Shown: positions 12,901 through 27,900 of the stretch, piece by piece | Layout of the letters: every line of letters begins with the position of its first letter | How positions within the stretch are numbered: the stretch's first letter is position 1 | Assembly (NCBI GenBank): GCA_019055375.1 | Contig: JAHQIW010005250.1 | Location: 372,001 to 436,000 of the forward strand | Reading direction: 5' to 3' | DNA: 64,000 bases | Source of the DNA: Parelaphostrongylus tenuis | Taxonomy: Eukaryota; Nematoda; Chromadorea; Rhabditida; Metastrongylidae | Program-made: the position numbers and the translations under genes | The notes under the pieces: model-generated | The model's database searches: none | What the model saw: only the letters and a program-made list of their open reading frames with translations | Told to the model about the DNA's origin: nothing

Positions 12901-15900
12901 GAGCCGTTACCAACTGGATTTCTCGGGACATCAAGCGCTCTATAGGAAGACTACCGACCCGTTGGTCCGATTTCTTCAGGAAAACTATAGAAAACAGATA
13001 TGATGCTCAGCGAATCCCTAGAGCGAGGAGGACCCACTGGGCTACTCTTGCACGCGATAGGGAAAAATGAAAGTGTTGCTGGTACCTGCTTGAGTCACTC
13101 GGCGGTGACAAGTGACAGGTGTGTATCTGATTTTATTGATGAGGTAGACAATAAGGGCGCCGCGGCCGAGAGGTTGTGATGCCAGTCGGAGCGCGCGCGG
13201 TGCCGAGCTTTACCTTCAACAATCTCCGGCAGTCGACAGCGAGCGCCCTATTGAACAGTACAGCCAGGCTATTTTTGGGAATACAAGGAGACTCGATCAA
13301 CCAGTATTCTACGACGTTCCAGAAGAAAACAGGGAAAAATTGTATGCCAGAAGTACTAGCATAGGCACGTTGAAAAAAAAACATTGTGAAGATGAATCAT
13401 TAAAGTGTATAAAATGTGTGAGGTGGACAATATAAACGCAAATGTGACGAGAATAGTGAGAACGAGAAGTCGAAGAAGATTACTATTGAGCTGCAATGAG
13501 GTCGATCTTCTTTGCTGGTGGAGACGCAAAACGATGAAAGTTTTCATTAGTTCCTTTTTATGTTTTTGATTAAAACTGAGGATAAATTACTATGTGAAAC
13601 GTATTCACGGTCACGATAAATAGCTCTACTCTTTTTGTAATAGTGCTTGATTCTGGAAAAGACATTTCATAGAAACTAAACATTTTTTCTGCTTAGAGAT
13701 TCCTACAATCTTTATCTGCTGCTGTTAGCGATGTTTGATGTGTTCATGGGCTTGTCTTACATAGCGGTGCTCTCTGTCAAGGTTCTTATTAACTGGACGG
13801 CCAGCTATACTCTGAAGTCCATCTGGTGAGTGATCCTCTTGTTCTTCTTTTTCTCTATAAAGGATGATATAATACAGAGCAAATCTTTTTAATACAGAGC
13901 AAACAATTCTGTTGAGTAGCTGGCATGGATTGCTATTCACTAATGAATTGCAGCGTTATCACATAGACCACGGGACTAATTCTATTGTTTGATACATTCC
14001 CCCGTGGTTTACCTCTTTGATGTGATTTGTGGCTATTGTCTTTTTATTGAGCTGCGATTTACGGCCACGGGTTCATATCCACAGCTGGTTCACTTTGACT
14101 ATAAAAGAACTCTTCATTTTCAGCGGGAAATCAATTCAGAAGTAGTTCAATGCACTTGAATGAACCGCAGTGATACCCTTAGATATTTCTCAGTGAAAAC
14201 TCTATCACTACAACAGCATGATAGTTCCTATTCCACTAAGCGATCGAAGCCGAATGAGTAGCTATATTGCGTGAAGAATGGAGATTCTTTGTGTTTGCTT
14301 GAGTTATTCTATGCTCAATGAAATAATGGGTAACAAATGACCTAGATTTCGGTTCTCGTTATCGAACAGTTACAGAGCTATGACTAAGCATTAGCCAGGT
14401 ACTGGAGTACAGATTGACAAAGCAAAACACTTTCTATTTTTTGCAGTTTTCTTGCTCTTTTTCCCTTCTAGGAAAGTTTAACTGACAGGAAGACATTCTC
14501 CATAAGCATTCTCTGTATATTTTATCTTTATTTCTTTCGATATCAAATCCAGATCCTCATATTCTTTCTATGTTTGGCCACATTTTGCTACATTACATCA
14601 AGCCAGGCGATAGATAAGTCGACGAAGGGCATATATATGTACAAACATATTTATTTATAATTGTTCATTTGTTTATTTATACATCTATACATGTACATAT
14701 ATAAGCATTCATATAAATGAGCCAGTCAATAAAAGTAATTGGATGGAAAACAAACTAGAAAAACGGTTTTTTATATTCAAAAATGTCCAGATGATCATAG
14801 TTTTCTAATTGATGCTCGATATTATTGCTGTGTAATTTCCGCTTGATTAGCTATTAATGAAATTCTATGAGAGCTTGTTCATAAACCTATCATGCCAACC
14901 CAACAATCTAAGAAGATATTAAAAGGGACTTAGTCCAAAAATCCTTGTACCAATTTTCTTTCCTCAAAAGAGGATAAAGAATAAAGCTTTCGGCAGTGAT
15001 CAATACCTGAGGGGTGCATCATGCATTCGTCTTCAACTTTTACCTTCGTTTGAGGTGATTATGCATATCTGACCTTTAGAGTGATTGGCTGTGGCTCCCC
15101 TTTGTATCAAGTCAGTGCTGCTTATCTTCCTTCCAGACAAGTTTGGTACAAATTCACCAGCTCAGAAGGGATGGAAAGCTTGATGAGCCATGAGCGCGAG
15201 ATTAAATCATCCACCCTATGTGAAACAGAGAACACCTTTAACCACTGCGCCACATGCGCTCCTACTCATCCTCTAGAAGATCGATCAATACCTTTTCCAC
15301 TTTGAGATTTCCCACCACATAAATGCTCCTGACTTACTCTACTTCTTCAGAGGCTAACCTCGGCGAAAAAACAAGCAGTCACAACTGCATCATTGCTTTT
15401 TATTCAAAGACATGTATTCCGTCACATTGGGACTCCACTGGTACTCGACCAGATGATGATACCGCGCAAATGGCTCTTATTGTTGAAAATTGAGATGGAT
15501 GAGCAAAAAGACCGATAGAAGTGGTAGATCACCCTTTACAACATTCTTACATTTTTGCACACATGGTCAAATAAACATTTTTTTAGTGAAGCAGTATTCA
15601 TCGGTGATCTACTGATAATTATTGTAGTACATCCATTGCTGAAATATGCCATTAGCATAGGGGGAGGGCATGAAACAAGCTTAGATTCTATTCAGTCGTG
15701 GTACCCCAGTTGTGCCCAGAAAATGTTGCAGCCATCTAGTAAGAAAATTTGTACTACAAAATAACAAGTTGTGCAGAATTCAAGTGACTCCATCTAGAAA
15801 CATGTGACTTGCCCATCTGACCACGCTTGATTTTCAGCCTCAACTTTGTGCACATGCTGCTTTTTCAAAAAAGACGATAAAATTCTTTAAGTTCAATGAG

Positions 15901-18900
15901 CACGTGCAGAGTTAGGAGCAAAACATGGACCTAAGGTAGCTGCGAACCCACGTTTAACCTTTAACGGGACTCACATATTGGCCACTACACTGTCGACGCT
16001 TTAGCTTTGCGTTTCTCAACGTTTTCGACTCATTCGGTGTCCGTCATCAATCATTTGGCAACGGGATTCTTGTGGAACACTTTGTGACATAATAAGCAAT
16101 AATATTTGATAAATGAAAGACCTGAGAGGTTGAGAACGTGACCGATCACTGGAAGAGAATTTGCTTTGTAGATAAAGGAGTATACATGAAGCGCATGCTA
16201 CTATCTGTTGTGTAGTTCTGAAAGCCGACTTCCAATGAATCTCGACACTAAAAACTGAATGATACCACTGAGCAGCCCTCACTAAACTCACGAAAGCTTG
16301 TTGTTACATTTCATCCAAATACGGTTGCTGACATATCTGCGACAGCTGCTTCAAAATCATTGCTATTGTGTTTTGAGCTCTGTATGCACCTAAAGGAGCG
16401 CTTTGGAGAGCTTTCAATCTCAGTGTTCTTTCCGACCTGAGCGAAAGTCTACAGATTCTTCAATATATTCATCATTACATGTCCCGCAGAAATTCATTTA
16501 CAGTGTTTGTGAACTCTTTCAATCCCTGTCTCTGCATTAGGCGAATTACTAAGTTTTCTTTACAACGACTATATGTCGAGCGAAATAAGCATTAGCATTA
16601 AGTACAGACTTTGGAAAGGTGAAATCGCTCAAATTTCAGCCATCATAATTGCAGGGCAAGTAATAACAATCTCGCATATTTTTCGTTTGGCGCGTTTTCT
16701 CAAGATCACGCTTTTAACTCCGCTATGCGTGATAATTTTTTTGAGTCATGCACATGGTCTGTTTTGGACACTAATACAATGCAATGCACGTGCTCCGGCC
16801 TTGCACCTCGTCAGCTGCGCATTGGTTTTCGTCTAAGCCAACCTCTCTAGTGGGAAAACCCCTTTACATATAGGAATCACTGACGTACACTTTACGCACG
16901 CCATCAAGTGAAAGGTATCAATGAATGGACGGTGTTGTACACTCGAATGCTCTTGGCTGATATTAGTGAAATATAATACCTTTCGTTCCGAGTGTTATCC
17001 TAATCTCGCATATTGGTGTTAGCAACAAACTTAGGTGTTAAGCTTTTAACGACCAAGCGGTCGCTTTCGTCATCATGCTAAGTTGAACAATTTCTTGAAT
17101 GCCCCAATCAACAGACTTCTTTTTCAATTCTGGAATTTTCTTTTATTTCATTCTACTCTTTCTATGAACTAAACAATGAAAAGATCATATCAGAAAATCC
17201 AAATACCCTTCTTCTTTGGGTCTCAGGGAAAAGATACCGAGGGAATGTACATAAATACCGACGGTCATAAAGGGTTAATTAATTGTGTCTGTTGTATTAT
17301 GCAAACTTCTCCATTCGAGTTTTGGGTACAAGTTTCAAATAACACAACAACTCTTGATTACTGGCAAATCTGGCTGTGAATGACAAAAAAGACGCACAGA
17401 AACTCTAACTGTCGACAGCTTTCAACAATCTTCGAATTTTGAAAAAGATTGGTACGTTTTCAGGGTCACGTATATGGTGCCAACGCTCACCATTTCTCAC
17501 ATAGCCATTACAGCTTCAACATATTTGATTACATTTGCAGCAATTGAGAGGTAAGATGACTTTGATGGTGCAAAAATAAACGACATTAAAGGTTTTGAAT
17601 GAAACATTTCTACTAATACTCATTTCGATTCTTCTAAATTTTGTTGGCAAAAGTCGCGAAAAAAAGTAGATTGGAGAGCAAAACAAACGTTTGACATTTT
17701 TCTCAAAGGACACAAGGGTAAACAATTTCTTGTCCATCATTAACTTCCAGTGAAAAACTCGATGTTGTAATTGTCCACAACTTACTAAATGACAGCTTCC
17801 TTCACAATGTTTTGTTAATAGGTAATATATTGTTGCACGAATTTAATAGCATCAATAGCTCTCAAATGAGAATCAAATATATTGCATAAGTATTGGCTAG
17901 ATATATTTGAAACACAGCGTAAAGGTCAACGCTCTCACTAGGTGATCTGTATGATACCGCTCGCTTGGGGTGTTTTCTTAAGACCACGTTCAAATTTCAA
18001 TATATCTGATAAGTCTTCTTTGAGCCAACATGTCATGTGATTTATTATGGGCGCTTGTACAGCCCGATACACGTGTTACGGTTCTGGCAACCTCTTCAGT
18101 CGGGCAGACCCTTAGTCTTCAGCCAAATCTCTCGTGATACTCCAGTCCTCCTACCTAGAATAGGCGATGACGAGCGATTTACACGTGCCGTCAAGTAAAA
18201 TAAATCACTAGATCGGCAGTGTTGTACACTCGATTGTTCTTGGCTTGTATTCTAGAAATATTATACCGTTCATTGAGCCGCCAGCCGAAACAATCGACTA
18301 TACATCGCTGGCGATCTAGTAATTTATTTCACCTGACAGATCGTGTGAATCGTTCGTCATTGCCTACTCTAAGGGGAATGGAGCACCCTGAGGGGATTAG
18401 CCAAAGACGAAGTTTTCTGCCCGACTGACTAGGCTGCCAAGGCTGAGACACGTGTATAGGGCTGTACAAGTGCTCATAACGACCACATGACATATTGGCT
18501 AAAACAATGTTTATCAGATATCCTTGTGATAATCGTGCAATTACAGATATTGTATCACTGTGAACAGCGATAAGGTGAACTTCCTGCAGAAATATCGAAG
18601 AGTGCTTGCATTCATCGCAGTCATGGCCGGTGTTATCAGTAAAGGCACAATTCTGAAGGAAGTTACGGTAATTCATTCAATCCACCGCATTCTATACATG
18701 TCCATTTGCGTGTTTGTTTATTTATGTAGTTATATTCCTTCATAGCTATACTTATATTTATATTGGCTGATACATAAGTTTTGACGCTAATACAATTAAC
18801 GCCAAATTCATTAACCAGAAGTAGTTGGAATTGCATAATTTTAATATCGTTAAATTCCGCATTTTCTTGCGAACATTATATACAACTTACCTAGACTTGC

Positions 18901-21900
18901 TTTAAGAGGGGCTGTCGTCGGAACAAATTCGCTTGCTACTCATGCACGAATTGGCACGTAGGGGAGAATGCCAGTGAAGCGGGCGCGCCGGATTAATGAA
19001 GCATTTTGCGGACGGCCCGATCGCGACTGATCTATCAAACTGTTCTTCTCAGTTTTAAACTTCGCGAACCACTTCCTAATTGTCCCTTCTCCAGCGGTAA
19101 CATCGCTCCAAGCTCCATTAATCTTCCGAGCCGCTTCATTGGAATTTTGTCCTACGCGCCATTCGTGCATGAGTAGCGAGCGAATTTGTTCGCACGACAG
19201 GTACGTCTCAAAGCAAATAGAGGCAGGATGTATACCAAAATATTCACAAGATAATGCACAATTGAGCGATACCAAAATCATGCAATTCTAATTATTTCTG
19301 GTTAATAAATTTGGTGGATAGTGCTCTAGTGCTGAAACTTATAGATCGATCTAATAATCTCCATATTTGCGCATAAAATCCGCGTAACTCCGTTATTTTG
19401 CATAACCCTTTTTCGATATTCACTTTCATTTCCAAGATACTTGCATTCGTAGCTCATATACGTTATAATAAGGTCATGAGATAATTTGTCGTTTTCAAGT
19501 CTCATCCTAACCATTCTCCTTTCAATAACCTATAATTTATCAATGGACTGCGGGTTCAGCTCTGCCTGAGGTTGAATTTTTGCGTACCACTCACTCTAAC
19601 TGATTTATTTTTCGCCCAATGTTACTAGCTTTTCATACAGCATGACTGATCAAGGTAGGTTTCGTTTCAAAAGGCCGTATATTTTTACGAATTTCAGCTT
19701 ACTTGATCGTACCTATTTCACTTACTTGACATTATATCATTGCAGCATTCTAAAGATAATAAGCGAAGTTCTTGGTATGGTTGTATTGGTAGTCCATATT
19801 TCATTTGTAAAAAAAATGTCTGTGGAAAGTGTTGATCCAAGCAAGTAAAAAAAGTTTTGAATCTCTTAATTGGGGCGGTAAACTTACAAATAGATCTAAA
19901 GTGGGCCAAAATGACTTCTGGCCCCTGCAAACTCTTCTTCCCTCTCAACTTTCATTTCCACTGAAGAGTAACACTTGGAGTCTTGTCCTCTAACTCGAAA
20001 ACTACTCAGCTGAATTTTTTACGCATTGCCTCGAACACAGCTAATCTAACTACTTTGGGCGATCTGCTCACTTTCTTACTGCTTCTTCTTGTTTTTGAGT
20101 TTTTTCCATAATTTCATGGCATCACCTTTACTACACAGCTACTGGAGAAGATCGCGTTTGATGAAACGAAAGGAAGTTTTTACAAGTACTCAAACTATTT
20201 CCAGAAAATGAGGCGACTTCACTACCTAATATACTAACAGTGGACAGTCATGACAACTTAGTATCGCTGTGTCGAGCTAAATTTCCAAGGGGGATGACTA
20301 CGATTTTCATGAAACGTGCCATGTTATGGTGCTTGCACTAAGAAAGCTGAGTAAGAATCTTATACATGATGGGTCCACCTCTTATTTGATAAACGGGGAT
20401 AGTAGGATTTAATTTAACTGTCTCAAGGAATTATTTTTAAAAGTTGGGCATGGTAGCGTCTCAGGCCAGACTTCACTTACTAAATCGGATGTGGCAAATG
20501 CAGCGGAATTCTTAGTAAATTTTCGCTTGTTTAAATAGGTGAATTTCATCCAGATCATAATTTATGAAAATATTCTCTTGAGAAATTACTTTAGCGATCT
20601 TTTCTACTTATATATAGTTAGAATTCTCTTATCAGGTTGTTCCACAAGTTTTGGCGCTAAAACAAAAAGCAAAAAATGTATTAATCAGCAATATTTGAAA
20701 TTGCATAGTATTGGTATCATCTAATTGCGCATTTTTTGCAAACATTTTTGTATACGATTTGCCATACTTTTTTGAAAGGAGCTGTCTTGCGAACAATTCG
20801 CTTGCCCCTTATGCACGAATGGAGCGTGGGGGAAATGCTACTGAAGTGGCGCGCAAAATTGATGAAGCTTTCTGTGGACGGCCTGAGCGCGACTGATCGA
20901 TTCTCTTCAGTTTTGAACTTCGCGAAATACTTTCTAGCCGTCCTTTATCCAACCGTGTCATTGCCCCAAGCTTTATTAATCTGGTCCACCGCTTCACTAG
21001 CATTTTCTACTACCCGCCACTAGTGCATGAGTAGTAAGCTAATTTGTTCCCACGACAGCTCCATCTTAGAGCAGTAAAAGCCAAAATGTTAGCAAGAAAT
21101 TGCACAACTGAAAGATACCAAAATTGCGCAATCTCAATTACTTCTGGGTAATAATTTTGGTGCTTATCACTCCTGTGCTAAAAATTATGGCACGAACTAA
21201 TATATAATTTGCTCTTAGAGAAGAACCTATTTGAAAACTGCTTCTCTTTTGGACTGACTCTCTTTGGTGACGGAGCAGTAGACGTTGCTGTTCACGACAC
21301 TTGAGCGGTTTTAAGTGTCCTCTTTTTATGCAAAGACAATCAATTTTCTGTCGTTCAAAACATCTCATTTTCTGGAAGCAAACGATATTTTGATGACTAC
21401 GAAACTTTAAGAGTTGTGTATACATCGAGACTGTAGAAAAGACAGGGTTGCTCTATGATTTGTAAGATTAGCCCATCAAATGTAACTCTCAGTGCAGTGA
21501 TTGAAGATGCCTTGCAAATCGCAGGCTTAACCGAGCGCAACCGCGCATGCATAGCATGCACTTCTGATACGTTGAACTGAGACAACACTAAACTTAGATC
21601 AGCTCGAAAACTTAATAAATACAAGTGGAGCTGGTTGAGATACTACCGCTCAAATTCACTTATCGATCGTGTCCCAGCCCTCTCCATTCGTTTCGCTGCT
21701 TTGCAATTTCATTTGCACAAGTATTCAGATTGGAATTTGGATTCAGTGGCAACTTGAAGATTTGTAATTTCTCGTGCTCGTTGGTAGATTGTAGATTCTA
21801 TGTTGGTCGATATCAGAACATAAGTGTAGCTTTTGCCCGTAACTGAGTGATCAAGAACGATACAGGCTTCTTGATTACGGCTGATTTAAGTACTGAACCC

Positions 21901-24900
21901 AAGTGCGTCAGCAGCTTATATCAACACACTTTTGTTAAGAATTATGAAATTATCCGTTTTTCTCATTAATGCGGGAGTTCCATTTTTCACTATATTGCTT
22001 ATTCTAACCTCATATTTCTTTTACAGAATCAGTTCTTATATCTAAGCTGCCAATCCCAACATTCCTTGCATTTGATTCGTTTTCTTGCATCTAACATCCA
22101 CGGAGGGCATCAAATCCTTAACTAGTGGTTTCGGCTACCATTTGAGTTGGCGTAGCGTGAATAGAATAATACTAACCAAGTTAATCGGCAATAAAATACC
22201 ATATTGAGACTCCACTAACTGGATGGAAAAGGAAAAGAGAACAGAAATAATCTATCAAGAAGAACATATATTTATCCATTCCAGATCATGACAAATACAG
22301 AGTGCATTGGTGGTTTGAACGAATGGTCAGTGAAGCCATCGGACTTAGTCATCAAACACGAGCTGTTTAACAAAATATGGCGGTTTTATTTCAGGTATTA
22401 CGCCTTTTCAAATGCAATTAGATGAAGTGATTTGTGAATCTCTTACAGGAACATATTCACAATTCTGGCGCCATTCTTTATTCTCCTTTACCTCAACGCA
22501 GGCCTTATTTACAGGTTCGTTGCGCTTTCAAGTTTACGGCAATAACTAAAGAGAAGATAACTTTATTTCTGAAACTATTCGTGGAACTAACCACTGATGG
22601 TGGTAATCTGATTCATATGTGATTCAAGCTTCTATGACTGATTCTGTAATTGAGTCAATAGCAAGAAAAGCTCTTTGAGATGGCTTTAAGATGGCTAATC
22701 ACAGAGGCAGGAACAATGATATCGTGATCCTTTTTCTTTTATAACGGAATCATCCACGATATCTTCAATTTTTAGAGCAAATCCAATAACTTGTCATAAT
22801 TCCCAAGACCAGCTTTCGATTATGCTCGGCATAGCTATCATGAATGAGTAGTTTCATCTTGATAAGCTGTTTTGAGGTAATAACAATAGCATTTATTGAG
22901 TACTAGCAATGCAGTACACTACAGAGTACAATTGTGCATGCAGTAGTACAATAGCACAATATATTAGACTGCAGTGGCTACCGTTTCGACGAGTCCCTTC
23001 TTCAGAGCCTGGAAAGGTAGAATTGATTTGCAATGCACTATGTCAAACACCTTCATAACCTGGCAGAAAACGTCAGAAAAAAATTCAGGATCACGTAGCA
23101 GAAAGCTTCTTTTTACAACACTCACCGATCAGATGTTTTGGATGTTCCAGTTATTTATTGAAGACCGGTCGCTTTGAACAAAGCTTAAGTGAGGCTGTGT
23201 CTGACTCAGGCCGGGAAAATTAGCCTGAGTTACGGTGCAAGGTCACGCGTGATTACGCGGCACTCCTCTTTGCGCTTCATTTTTGAGCCTTTACTATGCA
23301 TCCAAATGGCTTTCGAAGTTTCACGCGCGGATGTTTTTGATTGCATGAATGCACTGGCAACGCTAATAGTATAGCAGTCCAGAATGGGTTTCGGTGTTTT
23401 CGCTTTCTTCATAATCGCTAGACTGCTAACACGGGAGGATGCGTTATCTGACGCTGGAAACAATGTTCTTCCAGAGTTACCGAAACCACTGCTTTTTAGG
23501 TAGTTTCTAATGGCGGCACCTATTTCGTTTATTATGAAAACAGGCCTCGAAAAATTCATATTTCATGACAATGCAAAGTGAAGTGGTACAGTGGTTAAAG
23601 GTGTTCTGCATTGCACACGTTTCAATCTCCAGTTTATAGCTCACCAAGCCTCTCATCTATCCGGGGTCGCTAAAGTGGCACCAGATTTGTCTGGAAGTAT
23701 AGTAGCACTGACTTATTACTTCGCTAGGTCATCTCCAATCATTGCAGAGGCCAGTTATGCATCCGGTCACCTGAAACTGAGTTAACAATTGATAGCGCAT
23801 GCATGCCGTGAACCTCGAGATTGATCAACGTTGAGAGCTTTATCATTTTTTATCCTCTATGAAAACTCACTGATGACTTCCCCATGCAAGTAGATTCAGC
23901 GACTTTGAAAAACTGAGATCTCCGAAACGCTAGCCATCGCTTTTTAAAGAGATATTAGTACTGATCTTGTGCATGCTTTAAATCAAAAGGACAGTTTATG
24001 AGAACTAAAAGTATTCACAACTTTTGTTAAACTTAGCACTCTTTCAACCTAATTTTACTGAATATATGCGGTTTTGCAGAGCAAAATCCGTTCCAATGGT
24101 TGGTCAATTATATTCAGAATAGAGCATCGGGTTTATTAGATAATTTTTTTTATAACGCTGTGATAGTGGACGCTGTAAGCTTATTTCTCTAGCATAGATT
24201 TGATGGGACAATTTATAGTTTGGGACCACTTATTTCATTCAAAGTATTGGACACTCCTACAATGCTTAAACATGGAATAAGATATTCCATATATTAATAT
24301 CGATAAGTAATTTTTCTAAAAAAAAACATTTTATGTCATTCTTATAGGTTGCAACAGCACCCAAATCCCTCAAGGAATGACATAGAAATTCATGATAAGC
24401 TGAGAGTAAAACAAAAGAAGGTATCTCGTTGTTCAGCAGGTATTTTTCGCTCATGAGTCATTCCGAAAATTTCCAGGCACGAATTCTCGCTGCCACTCGC
24501 ACTCTTGTCATCATCGTCTGCACATATCTAATGAGTAATCTCTTGTCTGTTATTATCACGATCTGGGAATATCTCGATGCTGACAGTCTATTTCAAATGT
24601 GAGTAAATGACTATTGGAGTTGTTTATTAGCTTGTTTATTCCAGACTACCTTAGCAAACTCTCACAATACGAAGTGTGTTTCCACATATCAAATTTGCTG
24701 GAAATCCTGAACACATCTTTTTTTCTCCTTAACAAGTTTACCAAGTGAACGAGAAGAATCAGACATAGGTCATCGCCCTCAGCCGACTGGCCAAGTAATC
24801 ATAGGTGCCTCTACTTGTACCTGAAGAAATCCTTGATGCAATTAGTAGATATTCCTGTAATCCATCAATGCCGACCAAATCCTAGAGTAATTATTTGGAT

Positions 24901-27900
24901 ACGATTTTGAACGGTTAGCTTTCTTTCTATTCTACGGGAAACCATGCTTAATCAGCAGCACAAAAAAGACCTCACTTGTTTAGAGATGTCGTTAATTATT
25001 GACTGCATGTGTTGTAGTTCTCGACAATCAGTCACATTGACGAATTCTACTTGCATTACGTCACATATACGGCATTAAGTGGTTAGAATGAACTGAGAGC
25101 ATATGTACCTATCGTATAGATTATAAAAAATCCTTTGACGACGCTTCAGTTTCTGCGGAATCCCAGCATCATTACTTATTTCCACCGGTTCTCCACTCTT
25201 TTCTCGTCGTGGCCCGTCTGTGTTTCGCGTACGATTTCAAAATTTGTGTGCAGATGTTGCCTTAGAAGCAGAAGCTCCTCGCTTCTGTTAGCGTTTTCCG
25301 GAATTCGCGGATGTAGTTGTTTTTCCTTTCTTTCTGACACGACATCACAGTTGTCAAGAACAAATGTATAGAGTTTCCGCGGTTGATCGCTTCTTCAAAT
25401 TGATCGCACATTACGTTTATTTCGCTCTGATCAGTTGAACAGATAGGTAAATAGCATTGAGAATACCCGTCATTTTGAGCAAGAAGTATGGTAGGTAACA
25501 AGTTCTCTCATGAGTTAACTTTATCAATATCTGATTGGTGTGTAGTGGGGCGCTGTAGTCGAATGGTTGTGATACTCGTCACAGCGCGCGTGGGCCCAAG
25601 CTCCACCCTCCAACTCTCTCCGGTAGTCAACAATAACGTCCTGTGGAACGCCACAGCCAGGCTATTCTCGAGATTGCAGGGAGACTCGCTTAAACAGTGT
25701 TCTACGTCACCCAAGAAGAAGACGAAAAGCGAATCAAAAAAGTTCAGTGGCAATTACTTCGCGGATAATAAGAATAATTTTGCTACAAAGTGTTGATCAG
25801 TGTTGTTATTCTTCGTTTCTTTCAAGTCGATCGAAATTTGATACTAACGACAGTTTTAGTTCATAACGAGGATTACTATCTGAAAAGACCATTAAGTAAT
25901 GTGATCGCAAAGCGTGAGCTTTACGAAGTTTCTAAAAATCTTCCCTCTCTTTTTGATATCGTGCCATCTGTATTCTTTGCAATCCCGATTCTATCGTCTT
26001 TTGCGCAAGGAGATTCCGTCTAACTTTGTGTGCGAAAACGTGGGTGCGCGAAGCACTTGAACAATCCCTTCTCGAAAACAGTCTCTTCTTTATAGATGCA
26101 TTTTAACTCTTTAGAAACGACGTGTTGGAATTTGTAACACGACGTGCGACATCGCGCCCTGTTTAATTACTGTAATTGCGGCGTCGCGTCTCCCCCTGAA
26201 TTTGAGTTGGCACGTGCCGCGGTGAAAATAAGGGTACTGAGGTTTAGAGGTAACATTATCTCCATCTTAGATATCGCAGAAGAAACTTCTGTAAGGGTTT
26301 TTGAACTATAAAGAACGTCCATGGTTGAGAAATTCCTTATGTTACAACGAAAAAAATTACGTTCAAATTAACAATCGTTAAGGGAAGAAGCACATTACCG
26401 GTTGTTGTATAACATTCGTTTCTACTGAACGTAGTTTCTGAAGAGATCTTCATAACGCGTTATACTAAGAGAAGATATTACTTTCTGCGTTCGCAGCTCT
26501 TTTTTAAAACTTTATGTCAAATTTTTTGATATTATACATTATTTTACTTTATTGATCCGTCTTCACAGTGCTTTTTTGATGTGCGGATCGCGGTACTCCT
26601 AGCATTTATATCTACATTTTGCCTTCTTGTTGAACGCCGTAGAATACCGGGTGATCGAGTCTCCTTGCACCTTCGAGGATAGCCTGGCTGTGGACTTCCA
26701 TAAGGCGTCGTTGTTAATTGTTGGAGATGGGGGTGGAGCTCGCTCCACGTGCACCGTGACGAGCATCACAACCGCACGGCAACTGCGCCCCTTTTTTTAT
26801 ATTATGCAATGAAATTTTGATTATAAAAAAATTTTGTCGCTAGGAAAGGTTAGAATATTACTGGAAGGATTTCTTGATATTAGTAGAAATAAAGTCCATG
26901 TATCTTGTGATTTTTCACTTATCGTTACGAATTGTGTGGAAATCTGTACTGTGTAGCGATGAATTCTTGTTTTTCTATTGAAGAGAGATGTGCACTAGCC
27001 TATTGGTGATCATTCGACTGATTGAGAAATGGGCCTTTTAGTACTGAACTTGGTTTCCGGAAAAATATTATTGCACATTATACTAACAAGAAGAAATTAC
27101 GTCCCGCTTTCGGACCACTCATTTTAACTCCGTAGCAAATTTTATGGTGTTTTATAGTCGAATTTTGATTTTAAACGAACTTTATCGCTGCGACAAGACA
27201 AGTTATTATTGAGGGATTTCTACAGATGTATTTTTAGTCAAAATAACTCCCAATAGTGCTAAGAGTCTCTACTTTTCAGCGTAAAGCAGATATCCATGCG
27301 TTTAAGAGCGGTTTTTGATTCGTAAAAGTCCCCCTTCGGCAAGTGTGTAAATACTTCGGCGTCGATCGTTCTATTTAAGGGGTATTTCCCCACAAGAAAC
27401 TGACTGAACCAAAAGACACCGTGCAACTGTCGAGGTTGTAAGGCCAACATATATGTCTTACATTATATGAACGCCATAACAGACATGAAAGACTCAAATA
27501 TTTTATCGGATTATATTGTCTTAAGAAAGGTCTCAAAAACACTAAGAACGGGAGGTATGACATTTTCAAATCTTTCTGCTGGCCCGGCTTCTAAGAGATT
27601 TTATGGAGGTATTGCTAATATGCAACCAAAGAGAGCTTTGATAGAGCTTGTCAAAAAATTCACTTACCTTTACCAATTGGTACTTCCTGGTTTTTCAATA
27701 GACTATTACTCATTCGATGGCTTGAGAGATAGAGCTCCTGGACGTGAGCTTGGTTTTTTGAAAAATCTTTTCACTGCGCAGTGATAACGAGGAAAACATG
27801 CTCCTCGCTCCTAAAGTAGATAACGCGTTGTTCGAACTTCACAGTGGGTAATGTTGACAGTCACTGAGCAAAATTTGGATATAGAGGCACTTTAGCGCCA

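Noticed and set aside
16573..16836. 87-codon frame with hydrophobic runs, considered as a receptor exon
   Set aside because: Phases of the receptor exons on either side already join, and the sequence matches the foldback repeat family.
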